Shown: positions 11,301 through 21,613 of the stretch, piece after piece | Layout: each line of letters begins with the position of its first letter | Numbering within the stretch: position 1 is the stretch's first letter | Assembly (NCBI GenBank): GCA_963966185.1 | Contig: CAWZYM010000285.1 | Coordinates: 311,001-375,000 of the forward strand | From: Rhabditoides inermis | Lineage: Eukaryota; Nematoda; Chromadorea; Rhabditida; Rhabditidae | Direction of reading: 5' to 3' | Length of the DNA: 64,000 nt | Notes under the pieces: model-generated | Database searches by the model: none | The model's input: only the letters and a program-made list of their open reading frames with translations | Told to the model about the DNA's origin: nothing | Made by a program: the position numbers and the translations under genes

Positions 11301-13904
11301 CCCTCACGAGAGAGCGAGGCGACACTATCACCAGGAAACAGTACTGTACTGCACATTCATTTTTGATTTCTGTGTCTCATAATCATCAGATAGCGAACGC
11401 GCAATTACGTATCATAGTGGTTGTCCGTAAATAAACAATTTGTGAAACGTATCCACCAATGTTTCCAGAAAGTGTGGCAACTCGACTACAAACTACAGTT
11501 CTTCAACGACATAGCCATAGCTGGAGAGGATGTGTACGCAATGAACAAGAAGTTCGTGCTCATTAAATGCACAAATGGGGCGGTGAGTGCTATTTCGATC
11601 ATGTATAGTGGGTATACACCGTTTTCGCGGTCCACAAAGTTGACCAAGCAAATATGTGGCCGTCACTCAATGTGCAACTCTATGTTACAACTTGTGTAAC
11701 ATTGTAGAAACCTAGAAACTAGAAACTCTGTTCGAAACTGTCTGCGGTCTGACCTTTTCTCATCACTGATTATAACTTTTGTGCGTGGTTTATTGACAGC
11801 ATCTTTCGCTCATTCGTGTATTTCTTTCCAGGAAGAATCTACAATGAACATGCACAATGCGGACGTTGGCTACACGGATAACTCGATGGTATGAATTGAT
11901 CCGTCTTTCCTACTAGAGATGGGTTGCGACCGCTTCCTTCTCAGGTGCTGTGTGCTTCTGCGACCCACATGTTCCTCTCTACGAACACTGGTTTCATCCT
12001 GCGAGCGACTCTCGATGACCTAGAGAATCCCACGCTACTGAAGACGAATTGGAGCCATCCCATCAGCTGTGTGAGATAATCATAGTTTTAGCGAAATTTC
12101 GATATTGATGTGAGGTCAATATGAATATTAATGCGAAATATCGATATTAACAAAATTTTAGCGAAATATCGATATTAATGTGTTTTGTTTGAAATGTGAT
12201 ACATATTGTGGTGAAGAACATGTGGTTACTACGATAAGAATGTACACCGATTGTAAAATATTATTTTTGATTCAAGTAATTTTGTCTGCGAAACGTGTCT
12301 TTTCTGCAGCTGTCTGTTCAACACGACTCTCTTCTCATTGGATACGACGATGGAACCAGCGCGTGTATGGATATGAAGGTGGCGTCATTATGATGACGTC
12401 ACAATTATGTACTATGACGTCATTTCAGGAAGAGGATCAAGAATTCGAAATAGTCGATCTGGTGCTATGCGATATGCATGTTCTCAATAATTTCGTGAGT
12501 TTTGGGAGCGCTAAACTTTTTTAGTGAGAATTTAGCGTCTACTCGTGCAAGAATTGGACGTGGAAAGGAATATGATTCGGGCAGAGACGCAGAAGTTTGT
12601 GGAAGTGTACAAAGTGAGCTCTCTCTCCCTCTTCCTCTCTCTCCCTCTCTATCCCTCTCTCTCCCTCTCCCTCTCTCTCTCTCCCTCTTCCTCTCTCCCC
12701 CTCTCTCTCCCTCTCTCTCCCTCTCCCTCCCTCTCTCTCTCTCCCTCTTCCTCTCTCTCCCTCTCACTCTCTCTCACTCTCTCCCTCTCTTTCCCTCTCT
12801 CGCCCTATTTCTCCCTCTCCCTCTCTCTCACTCTCTCCCTCTCTTTCCCTCTCTCGCCCTATCTCTCCCTCTCTCTCCCTCTCTCTCCCTCTCTCTTCTA
12901 CTCTTTCTCCCTCCCTCTTTCTCCCTCTCTCCCTCTCTCTCCCTTTCTCTCCCTCTCTCTCTCCCTCTTCCTCTCTCTCTCCCTCTCTCTCCCTCTCTCT
13001 CCCTCTCTCTCCCTCCCTCTCCCTCTCCCTCCCTCTCTCTCCCTTTCTCTCTTTCCCCTCTATCTCACCCTCTCTCTTTCAACCCTATTTAGGCGACAAA
13101 GGAAGCGGAGACAGCCCAGTTGCGTGAAGAGTGCGATACAAGCATCCGCCAGATGCGGGATACTGTGCAGGTATAGTTATGTATTCGCAATAAGTTGCGC
13201 GCGATGGGGTAGATCGTAGATCAGAGAAAGACGGAGAGTCAGTTCTCGGCAATAGCGCGCGAAACAAGAGACGGTTATGGTATGGCTCATCATAGCACCG
13301 TATTTCGAACTGCAAGCGAAGTAGATCGAAAACTATCGCTCTGGCGCAGGCTATAATGTTTATTTATTTCTCTTTTTCGATCTACGTTTCACACATTCGA
13401 TATAAAATGACAAAAAGTGTTTCAACTAATCTTTGTGCTGGAACATTTAGTCATTTAGAAACTGCAAGACGACTTTGCTGAATCAGAGCAGCTGAAAAGA
13501 CAGACGATCAATGATCTCAGCGACTTATATCAGACAGAAAACGCTGAACAGAAGGTGGGTAACGGTAAACAAAACAACAGAATGTAAACATAATTGTGTT
13601 TCAGAAGAAGTATGAAGAATCGCTGAACGAGTTCACAAAATCATCACTCAAGAAAGACCTGCACTATGCCAATTCGGTAAGTCTAGGCCCACACTATGAA
13701 TACAGATATCATACAAATACTGTTCAATTCAGTTGAAAGATCGCGAGTTGCAAGCGGAGCGAGACTTGGATGCAATGCGAAAGAACTATGGAGTGACGGA
13801 GAAGAGACTGGAAGCCACTATAGACAAGATGCAGAAGGACGTGGAAGTTGTGCGTCTCTCTCCCTATCTCTATATCTTCTCTCTTTCCGTATCTCCCTCC
13901 CTCC

Positions 13905-13938
<34 letters not shown>

Positions 13939-14476
13939 TCCCCCCTCGCTCAATACTGTCTTTTAGCTGTCCGATCAACTTTTCGAGTCTCGCAAGCTGT
14001 CGAAAGTGAAGGATCGCGAGACAAAAAAGCTCATGGAACTACACGAAGTCGAAAAAGGGAGGATGAAAAACGCTAAGAGAGAGGAGAACAGTATGCTGGA
14101 AAAGGAGATATGGGCACTCAAAGCTACGGTGAGAAATAGAAGAAATAACATGATAAACAGGGTCTCTTCGAAACTCGCCTTGCAACCTTCGATATCCTCT
14201 ATGTTTAGAAGAAGTTCTGAAGAAACTAACCACACCTATGTGAACAGAATTGACAGTAGCAGTTATTGTTGAGTGAGTTTTATGTGATTAAAGAAACCAG
14301 GAAGGGTTCAGGATTGCAAGCATCTTGAAAATAACATCAAACGTATCACATGAAACGTATGTTATACTATACAATTTCATTCTTTTTCGATGGTTCAACT
14401 ATCCGAGAATCGAGACGACATGGCGAATCAGCTATCGGGAGAGAAGGGACAACATATGATTACAAAGGTGAGAGAG

Positions 14477-14567
<91 letters not shown>

Positions 14568-14601
14568 GTAGAGGAAGAGAGAGATAGGGGAGAGAGAGAG
14601 T

Positions 14602-14639
<38 letters not shown>

Positions 14640-14664
14640 GAGAGAGATAGGGGAGAGAGAGAGT

Positions 14665-14706
<42 letters not shown>

Positions 14707-14731
14707 GAGAGAGATAGGGGAGAGAGAGAGT

Positions 14732-14767
<36 letters not shown>

Positions 14768-14792
14768 GAGAGAGATAGGGGAGAGAGAGAGT

Positions 14793-14830
<38 letters not shown>

Positions 14831-14855
14831 GAGAGAGATAGGGGAGAGAGAGAGT

Positions 14856-14915
<60 letters not shown>

Positions 14916-14940
14916 GAGAGAGATAGGGGAGAGAGAGAGT

Positions 14941-14979
<39 letters not shown>

Positions 14980-15720
14980 AGGCGCAGCTTGAAAAACTGG
15001 AGCACTCTCTGGTCGATGCTGATTTGAAATATCAAAAGGTATATGTCTTATGCCCATTTGATACACACACTTAACATAACCTTAGTAGTAATCACACATA
15101 ACATAAACTTAGTAGTAATATAGTTTCTGTAAAGTGTTTGCAGTTCTCAGGAAGATCATTAGTAACAAATACATTTTTAGTTGGAAGACGAGTTCAAAGC
15201 GTTCAAGAAAGTGGAGGACAACTTTCGAAAGAAGCACACGAAACTGTCACAGATCCATTCGCTCACACTCAAGGACCTGGAAAAGGAAACAGCGAAGGTG
15301 GGTGGGGCAAAAGGAACTTTGAACTACGATTCAAAACATTTAGTAAAAAAAACTTCTATTTACACAATACGAGCTTCGGAATACATCAGAGGAAGACAGA
15401 GTTATTCCGGAGAAGAGACAGAGATATAGAGTTCATATTTCCCTTTGTTCGTTACCAGAAAAAAAGAGAAATTTTCAAGCACTTTCTACTAACTATGTAC
15501 GTTTCACAATTTTTCAAGAACATATTTTCAATGTCTACATAATTCTAATGCATCATTTTCGTTGTTTCACTAATAAATATAGTTTGTTCAGTCCGCCTCT
15601 CTGCACCGTCGCGTGAAGGAACTGGAGTCTCGAGTGGAGTTGGTGGCCGGATGCGTATACGACACGCACAAACTGCAGCACGCGGTACTCGCGCTCATCG
15701 CGTACGCGCAGAGAGTGTAG
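1722..15720 (+). CDS. CFAP57/WDR65-like beta-propeller and coiled-coil protein
   Basis: A 36-exon model gives about 1061 residues. Exons: 1722-1859, 2577-2680, 2845-2905, 5361-5402, 5885-5939, 5994-6064, 6174-6270, 6319-6389, 6436-6504, 6545-6604, 6757-6881, 7026-7151, 7380-7490, 7608-7644, 7814-7917, 8039-8109, 8232-8304, 8394-8449, 8727-8833, 8971-9084, 9198-9293, 11469-11582, 11832-11888, 11945-12070, 12310-12378, 12429-12494, 12536-12613, 13093-13170, 13459-13554, 13605-13676, 13733-13849, 13967-14128, 14408-14467, 14982-15038, 15181-15297, 15592-15720. Residues from about 100 to 740 read as beta-propeller strands (for example LLIGYDDGTSACMD, VLCTNDTIACLDV), and the last 300 residues are a charged coiled coil. 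Size and domain order resemble CFAP57, a ciliary/axonemal protein, but family assignment is by architecture, not alignment. The Ser-rich first three exons are the least certain joins. The intron after 7490 uses a GC donor. AATAAA is at 15800-15805. Confidence 0.6.
1882..2314. mobile_element. piggyBac-like MITE (TTAA target duplication)
   Basis: The 433-bp element lies in intron 1 of the CFAP57-like gene. Its ends are AGGAACAGTGGCG and the inverse CGCCTCTGTTCCT, and TTAA lies on both sides (1878-1881 and 2315-2318), the hallmark target of piggyBac transposases. It has no transposase ORF, so it is non-autonomous. It also contains a tRNA-like segment (separate entry). Confidence 0.7.
2148..2218 (+). 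other. tRNA-like sequence with Pol III A and B boxes
   Basis: TGGCGCAGTGG (2155-2165) fits the A-box consensus and GGATCGATTCC (2199-2209) fits the B-box consensus; the spacing is right for a tRNA. A degenerate acceptor stem can be drawn (AAGCTGCG against TGCAACTT), but the anticodon arm does not fold convincingly. I read this as a tRNA-derived pseudogene or SINE head, not a working tRNA. Confidence 0.5.
3484..3567 (+). other. tRNA-like Pol III unit in the left foldback arm
   Basis: TGGCCTAGTGG (3489-3499) is a perfect A box and GGTTCGATTCC (3545-3555) a perfect B box. A T-rich run follows that could terminate Pol III. The acceptor stem pairs poorly (about 4 of 7), so this is tRNA-derived rather than a functional tRNA. 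Confidence 0.55.
3655..3738 (+). pseudogene. AN1-type zinc-finger tail in the foldback loop
   Basis: The loop reads as an open frame ending at TGA (3736-3738), with the ligand pattern C-x2-C-x4-C-x2-C-x5-H-x-C (KCSYCEENFCFDC then YVIDYHKC). That is the C-terminal half of an AN1 zinc finger, except that one usual His is Cys. It occupies 84 of the 99 loop bases, while the arms are non-coding, so it looks like a captured exon end. No start codon or splice partner is evident. Confidence 0.5.
3841..3925 (-). other. tRNA-like Pol III unit in the right foldback arm
   Basis: Mirror image of the left-arm copy. On the minus strand the B box is at 3853-3863 and the A box at 3909-3919, both perfect matches to consensus. 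The two units transcribe toward each other across the loop. Confidence 0.55.
4414..5156. mobile_element. Tc1/mariner-like MITE (TA target)
   Basis: Inverted ends of 29 bp share GTTTTCGAGGGCCAGCAA and lie at 4414-4442 and 5128-5156. TA dinucleotides flank both sides (4412-4413 and 5157-5158). The 743-bp body has no transposase ORF. It is in intron 3 of the CFAP57-like gene. Confidence 0.65.
5440..5832 (-). mobile_element. 3' fragment of a non-LTR retrotransposon
   Basis: Minus-strand translation carries GLFTIIPTRSR, then ISRAFSTWNALPSD, which parallels GLFNIVPSRSR, then FSRVFALWNTLPNN in the LINE at 9.5-11.4 kb. The 3' side runs into a TA-rich tail (5404-5450), as expected for target-primed insertion. 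It is only the C-terminal end and lacks reverse transcriptase. It ends about 50 bp before exon 5 of the CFAP57-like gene. Confidence 0.65.
8087..8622 (+). repeat. Duplicated end of CFAP57-like exon 16
   Basis: The exon end and donor GACACGACTCGGCCGTCATA (within 8088-8110) recurs at 8597-8622 with one change, inside the intron before exon 19. The second copy keeps the GGTA donor-like junction but has no acceptor, so I leave it out of the gene model. Confidence 0.6.
9525..11390 (-). mobile_element. 5'-truncated non-LTR retrotransposon (CR1/jockey-like)
   Basis: Minus-strand reading frames give, in order: reverse-transcriptase motif A FDFKKAFD (near 10720), then CGVPQGSCLGPI and YADD (10486-10497) in a shifted frame, then a C-terminal domain with YPERLQLLDLQTLEERR (about 9662-10078). 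At least one frameshift and stops break the pol frame, and the 5' half, including endonuclease, is missing. The 3' end is AT-rich. It is inserted antisense in the intron between CFAP57-like exons 21 and 22. It is dead, and family placement is approximate. Confidence 0.8.
12614..13085. repeat. 470-bp CT-rich simple repeat intron
   Basis: Almost pure (CTCTCTCCCT)n runs from the donor of exon 27 to the acceptor of exon 28 of the CFAP57-like gene. It makes long Ser/Leu/Pro open frames that are artefacts of base composition. Confidence 0.9.
13171..13355. mobile_element. MITE family Y, copy 1
   Basis: This 185-bp segment matches, in inverse orientation, 31250-31424. Shared blocks include CGCAATAAGTTGCGCG, GACGGAGAGTCAG, CAATAGCGCGC and TTTCGAACTGCAAGC. 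Its left end starts with the GTATAG that serves as the donor of CFAP57-like exon 28. Its right end, AACTATCGCTCTGGCG, recurs in short form at 36082-36110. Confidence 0.6.
14472..14974. repeat. GA satellite with a higher-order unit
   Basis: A purine tract in which GGAAGAGAGAGATAGGGGAG then GTGAGTGAGAG recurs six or seven times at roughly 60-70-bp spacing, separated by pure GA. It fills the intron between CFAP57-like exons 33 and 34. Only base composition creates the long open frames here. Confidence 0.9.
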
Positions 15721-15799
15721 ACTGCACATCGTGTTTTCTCACATTTGAATAGCTTTATGTGACAGTTAATGTGAAATGTGATCTCCATGGTTTGAAGTA

Positions 15800-15805
15800 A
15801 ATAAA
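15800..15805 (+). promoter_or_regulatory. poly(A) signal of the CFAP57-like gene
   Basis: AATAAA lies 80 bp after the stop codon in GTAAATAAACCG. Confidence 0.7.
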
Positions 15806-16313
15806 CCGTTTGATTGAAGTTTCGAAGTGTGAACGGTGTGGGAACAATAGATAACAAACAGTTTTTCAAATTGTTTTGTGCGCTCCAATTTTAATCGGAA
15901 TGGAATTGTTTTGGTTTATAACGTGTATATTTCATACTATCATCCTACGCTCACCTTTGCGCCATTACCTTATCTGACGGAAATTACCAACGACCGATAA
16001 GCTGGCAATACAGCTGATAGCGGTGATAGCAGACAGGATGCACTCAAGCAATTGATTGTACCCTGGTAGCGCTACTCTCTACGTTTTATTTGTTCATTTG
16101 TTCTCACTCTAATTCTGAATGTACATTGTTTCGGATATCTAACAGTTCAAATAATGCCTCACAAAATGAACCGTGTTTCACTCACTCTCTCTCTCTCTCT
16201 CTCTCTCTTTTCGCTGAGCACTATCTTTTTCCCCTGCACATGAGTCTGTGCAAATTTCGCAGACATAATCCCTTTGATCCGCCTACGTAACATTGCAGTG
16301 GGTCATTGCAACC

Positions 16314-17766
16314 ATGTCGAATGAGTCGACAAACGCACTGGCCGTGTTTCTCTTCACAGTCGCTGCTCTGTCCATCTTTCTGATTGTCTCTCTGGGTGAG
16401 GGCGGCTTGGAGCCGATGATCGTGGTGAGATCTTCTTCAGCCACGAGAGAAATACACATTTCAGACAATTGCAGAGTCGGGAAATCTCCGAAACTGGCAA
16501 GAACGATGTGGACGTCAAGTCGGAGTTCGAAGCGATGCAGAATAGGAATCGAGTGCGGCTGCGGCCGAAAAACGTCACTGCCCCTACAACGGGGATCAAG
16601 ACATCCGATGTTGCGACGACTAAAATCACGCAGACCACGTCATCTTCAACCACCACTTCAACAACATCTACTTCTACTAGCACAGCAACCATCACAACCA
16701 GCCAGTCATTGGGAAAGGTGAGGAGAGTGAGAAAGGAAGAAGTGTGTGCGATTGATCTTTTCTTGGATGAAGTGTTTTTAGGCGTTCCGAAAGCGACCGG
16801 AGTTCTTGCACCTCGACTGCCGAAGACTGCTCATAGATGTGAACTATGCCAAAAAGACGGGACAAGAAAGGAGCAAGCTGAAAATGGAGAAGACCAAGTT
16901 TTTGAATATGAGGTTCGTGATGCACACTTTTTGACAAGCATACGTTTCACTTTGAGTTTTTGAAGCGCAACAGTAAGTTAAGATAATATTGGTTATTGGG
17001 ATAATATAGTATTTTTTCAGCTGTGAAGCTGTTCGCCAGCGAGTCATACTACCCTTCAACGAAGACAATGCGGACTTTCCTATCGCATATGATAGAGTTG
17101 TGTACACGGTGAGTTCTTTCTAAAAAAAGATCAACGTCAATCTTCTCAAAACAAGTCCTTCTAACCTCCTTCAATATACAGTGTTAGTAATGAATGTAGG
17201 AATTTAGGCCTACGAGTTCCTTGAAGAACTCCTTGCGGCGGGGTATACTCCCAGCAACCAGTACTGCTATTCCATTGACAAGAAGGCCGATCCGGATTTC
17301 ATCGCCAAAATGAACACCCTTGAGACGTGTCTGCCGAACGTCTACGTTAATCCGGTGCGGCATGATGTGAGTGTTTTTTAATGAGATTTCACAATAATTT
17401 GTTTCACTTATTTTTGTTATTTTGTATGAAACTACTCATGGACACACATGTTGTACTATTTTATTTCTAATATTTTCTTTTTCTGTTACACATGTAGATG
17501 GTACATATGAAGGTAGGAGAAAAGCACCGCTTTTTGCGTTTTTGAATGGCGCTGCTGTCCTTCTTTAGCTGGTGCCTCAAAAGTGGTGCTCCTCTCTTAC
17601 ATATAACATATATACATTTATACTGCATTTCTAATTTCTATTTTCCCTGTTTTCAGGTGGATCGCTGGGGCCACGAGATGAACATGGCACACTTGGACTG
17701 TATGCGGATACTCATTGAGAGACCCGGGTGGAGGTACCTGGTCACTATGCAGGTGGGGGAGGGAGA

Positions 17767-17802
<36 letters not shown>

Positions 17803-20321
17803 TTGCCTTCAGAACCATGACGTCATCGTGAAGACGAACGAGCAGTTGAAGAGGATCTTCACAGCGTTCAATGGATCGAATGATGTGGAGGTGAGATTTC
17901 TTTTCCAGATTTGTTTCACCAAGGTTCTATTTTTGTAAAGGAATTGAGAATTTTGTAAAGGAATTGAGAATAGAAGACAATAAATGTCGTACGTTTCAGC
18001 ACCATAATAAATATAGTTCTGTGTTAAAAACACAATTTCTGTGATCTATGTCTATCTCAATGTCAATCTATGTCAAATGTCAACAAATCTACACTACTCG
18101 TCACATGGAAGAGCAACAGTGTGGGCCCGGGTGCCCCCGGTGTGGGCCCGGGGGGCCCCGGTGTGGGCCCGGGGGGCCCCGGTGTGGGCCCGGGTGCCCC
18201 CGGTGTGGGCCCGGGGGGCCCGCGCCCCGTATTAGGATCGGCGCGAAGCGCCGATCGTTTGGGTCCTATCCAGCGGCGCGCAGAACCGCTCGGCCCGGAG
18301 GGCCGCCAAAATCGCTTGTAAATCATTAAAATAATAAATGTTTCAGAGTTATATCATGATCTTGTCTCTAAATCGTCCGTTGAACAACTATAAACAAAAA
18401 CAAAACATGAAACAATAGTTTAATACCCAAAAATATGTTCGCTGGTTAGGTCTGCACGTCTGTCAGTTGTGCAGCTGTTCGCTGATTCGCTGAAAGACCC
18501 GCTCACTAGTCCCGCCCCCGCGCGCTCATTGGTTCGTGATGCGGAATGTGTGCGGGAGAGCGCGATAATGTGCCCACTGTTTGTGATTTGCGTCGTCGTT
18601 CACGCGCGTTGTTTTGTTGTTGTTATCTTTGTTGTTTAAAACACATTTTGAAAAAAAAGAAAATTTCATCGAAATTCAACAAAAGGACATTCATTCTCTT
18701 CTGAAAAGTACAAGCGTAAAGTAGCTCTGTTTGGGTTCACCTCAATTCAACAAAAGCACACGCATAAAAATGTATTATTTCTACACTAAACTATAAACAC
18801 AAACCTGCTCTCTCAAAACGATCACAAATACATTGACAATCAAATGCCAATATGAATATACTATTGCACACACACATTCTATCACTCACATTCTATTAAC
18901 CCGTTTAGCCAATGAGCCATCTATGAAAAAAGTTCTTGTATTTGTATACATTCAAAAATAATGAAAACATCCTTGTAAAGTTAACGATTGTTCTATAGCT
19001 GTTTATTGATTTTCACAATGCTTTCATAAGAAATAAGAAAATATATTATGTAGCCCCTATTAATAAATTATCGATAAAGTATACGTTTTTTACATATCGT
19101 TTGAGAGAGCAGGTTTGTGTTTATAGTTTAGTGTAGAAATAATACATAGTTTTATGCGTGTGCTTTTGTTGAATTGAGGTGAACCCAAACAGAGCTACTT
19201 TACGCTTGTACTTTTCAGAAGAGAATTCGTATTCGATCATATCGAAATATTTTGAAATTTTGTGAGCATAATGAGAAAAGCATTCCGCATCTATCTGCGT
19301 TCACAGAACTTTGAAATTTTGATTTTGATTTTTTTGGGCTCACACCCTGTGGTCCCGGCGATCCCACTGAGTGTCCCCAGTGTGAGTTTTCATCCCATTC
19401 ATCTAGGTGACTCCTCTGCCGGACGGTCGCGTGAACCGGGCACTGCACTGGGACGCACTCCACATGCACTTCACAACCAATCACAACGGTGCGAATCTAT
19501 TCGTATCACAAACACACTCTGATTACATTGTTCACAGGCAATGAGTGACTGAATGCACCCTTTTGATGTAATTTTCTTGATTTTTATAACATTTTGTTGG
19601 TTATCTTTCGAATCTCTCGATTTTTGTGAGTCAATATATGTCGGTTGTCTGCTTCAGGGAGGTTCTAAAATGCTTTTTGTGTGAAACTTTACCCACCCCC
19701 AACTTTTCTGTCTAGCTCTCTTCAGCGCCCCATGCTCTCTTGGGCAAAGTTTTGGGCGTGGGTCGGTAAAGTATGAACAAAGTTTGGGCTGAGTTTCAAA
19801 ACGTGACCCCCAGTCCAACAGCGAGAAACTTAGTGCAAAAATGGAAACTTTACCCTTATTTGACCCCAACTTGGGTCAAATTTCATCTTAGAACCTCTCT
19901 TACAGTGAACATCTCGCACTCCCCCGAGGATGTGTTCAAGTTCGCCAAGGGCGCCGTACAAGCGTCCCTTTCGAGGTAATTAAACCATCAAAGAATCAAT
20001 CATGATAAGTTATATCAAACATATGAAGTACATACATAGGTTTATAGCTAGTCTGGAAGGCTTAATCTGTTCGAGGTGAAACGAGTATTACATATGTATA
20101 TAAAGAGCCAGCTCAGAAGATTTGTTCGTATCATTGTGAAAAAAGTTTTTTACGTCAACTAGAACATTGCAGTGATTAAAATTTAGACGTTTGTCGAAAC
20201 ATATAGTACTTGGGTGAAACATATTATGGTTTTTTGTAGGGCTGCCGTCGAATACCTCACAAAGACACTACAAGTGGATGAGTTTGTAAGACAACTGGAT
20301 GATAAGGTGCGATCTTTCTCT

Positions 20322-20364
<43 letters not shown>

Positions 20365-20967
20365 TTCCCTCTCTCTTTAGAGCATGTACTATGTGGATGA
20401 AACCCTTCTCCCAACCCTGCAAGCAACCGAGTGGTTCAATCTACCCGGCGGATTCACAGCAGAATGCATGAATCGACACGTGCTCAACGCATTCTACTCT
20501 AGGTGGGCGGGGCTACGAGGGGCGGAGTCAGGAGTCGGTTTACAGGCTGAGCTACTGGCGCGGCTCTCCTTCAGATTGTCTATCCGGAAATCTACGTCAC
20601 TCGATATGCGTATTTGGAGTTGAAGACCTGCCCGCTCTCGCCAACACACACTACATTCTAGCCAATAAGGTGGGCGTGGCCAAAGTAGGCGGGGCTAATT
20701 GTCATTAAGATGATGCCGTCTTTCGATCATGGAGTTACGCAATGTATCCATGAATTGATGTTTAATAGAACCTATCTTGGACAGAATTATGCGTATGATG
20801 AGGACATTTACACTTCAATGCAGGCGGTGAGTCAATAAAAATCTGACAGAAATTTATCAATCAAAACATTGATAATTGAATTGCAGGTTCGCTACCATAA
20901 CCAACGTCACTCTGCCAACTTTACTCTTTCACAATTCGATTGCTCATACAACTATCCTCTTTTGTAG
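16314..20967 (+). CDS. Core-2/I-branching type glycosyltransferase (GT14)
   Basis: Fourteen exons give 522 residues: 16314-16424, 16475-16717, 16782-16912, 17021-17108, 17208-17366, 17657-17752, 17813-17890, 19407-19488, 19906-19975, 20240-20306, 20381-20502, 20546-20669, 20710-20826, 20887-20967. Residues about 9-27 (VFLFTVAALSIFLIVSL core) are a signal anchor for a type II Golgi protein, followed by a Ser/Thr-rich stem. The catalytic region shows VVYTAYEFLEELL, NVYVNPVRHD, MQNHDVIVKTNEQL, VQASLSRAAVEYL, YVDETLLPTLQAT, LPGGFTAECMNR and CVFGVEDLPALAN, in the order typical of nematode beta-1,6-GlcNAc-transferases that branch O-glycans. The introns at 20503-20545 and 20670-20709 are only 43 and 40 bp. 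The long intron 17891-19406 holds a GC satellite and a foldback element. AATAAA is at 21044-21049. Acceptor substrate cannot be read from sequence. Confidence 0.85.
18113..18226. repeat. GC-rich 21-bp tandem repeat
   Basis: About five units of GGTGTGGGCCCGGG followed by TGCCCCC or GGGCCCC. Every unit holds the palindrome GGGCCC. Just downstream, GATCGGCGCG, AAG, CGCCGATC can fold as a hairpin (18236-18257). It lies inside a glycosyltransferase intron in otherwise AT-rich sequence; all six frames are open, so the frames are meaningless. Confidence 0.85.
18693..19226. mobile_element. Foldback element A
   Basis: Inverted arms of roughly 130 bp (18693-18825 and about 19097-19226) share CTTCTGAAAAGTACAAGCG, GTTTGGGTTCACCTCAATTC and GCAGGTTTGTGTTTATAG. 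The 270-bp centre is AT-rich and non-coding. Left-flank sequence GAAATTCAACAAAAGGACAT also precedes element B at 23024, so the two belong to one family. The target duplication is not clear. Confidence 0.7.
19659..19897. mobile_element. MITE abutting the acceptor of glycosyltransferase exon 9
   Basis: A 239-bp segment with 14-bp inverted ends GAGGTTCTAAAATG and CATCTTAGAACCTC (one mismatch). The right end lies eight bases before exon 19906, so it supplies or abuts the pyrimidine tract of that acceptor (CCTCTCTTACAG). Confidence 0.6.
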
Positions 20968-21043
20968 AGCGTTTTTGTTTAACTTTTTTTTTAAATACGG
21001 GTACATGCACTTATGCAACGATTCAAAACTCATGGATGAGAGA

Positions 21044-21049
21044 AATAAA
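21044..21049 (+). promoter_or_regulatory. poly(A) signal of the glycosyltransferase gene
   Basis: AATAAA 77 bp past the stop codon. Confidence 0.65.
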
Positions 21050-21480
21050 CTGTTCTAAATGTTTTATTGAAACAAGTCAAGCTGTTTGTTGTCTTGTTGA
21101 CAGGATTGGGCAGCAGGATAAAATACGAGGATACGCATAACACGAACAATACGAATACGTTCTCACACCGAGTTATATAGATTATATAATTATTACATCT
21201 TTGTCTACATATCCATCAAAATCATCGTCATAGACACCGGCAGCAGTTTCGTATCTACGTGAACTCCAGTTCAAGAATGTCCTGTCATCACACTCGCACA
21301 TACATAATTCTTTCACGCACGCGCCGCATAATAGTAATAGTAATTAATCATCAGGAAAATAAAGGAAGATCGGAGAAGAGCGCACAATGTTGAAACGTGC
21401 TGCGCGGGGCACGCGCGGGCGCAGGAGAAAGAAGCGGGAGACGGAGAGGAATGGAAGGATCGCCGACAGATCGGGCTGTA

Positions 21481-21612
21481 AAGAGAGAGAGAGAGAGAGA
21501 GATAGAGAGAGAGAGGGGGAGGGAGGGAGGGAGGGAGGGAGGGAGGGAGGGAGGGAGGGAGGGAGGGAGGGAGGGAGGGAGGGAGGGAGGGAGGGAGGGA
21601 AGGAGAGAGAGA
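21481..21612. repeat. GA and GGGA microsatellite
   Basis: A (GA)n run passes into about 24 perfect GGGA units (21508-21601). It separates an AT-rich intergenic segment from the GC-rich segment that follows. Confidence 0.95.
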
Positions 21613-21613
21613 C

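Noticed and set aside
12502..13219. Long Ser/Leu/Pro ORFs (and Arg/Glu-rich ORFs on the other strand) in CT/GA tracts, here and at 8.2, 14.4, 21.4, 33.3, 35.5 and 47.8 kb
   Set aside because: Simple-sequence artefacts located in introns or spacers; no domain and no codon pattern.
17498..17512. A 15-bp micro-exon in the glycosyltransferase gene
   Set aside because: It has an acceptor and a donor and keeps frame, but the family sequence continues directly from VNPVRHD to VDRWGHEMN.
18048..18329. Collagen-like Gly-Pro ORFs
   Set aside because: All six frames are open across a GC tandem repeat; no start or splice context.
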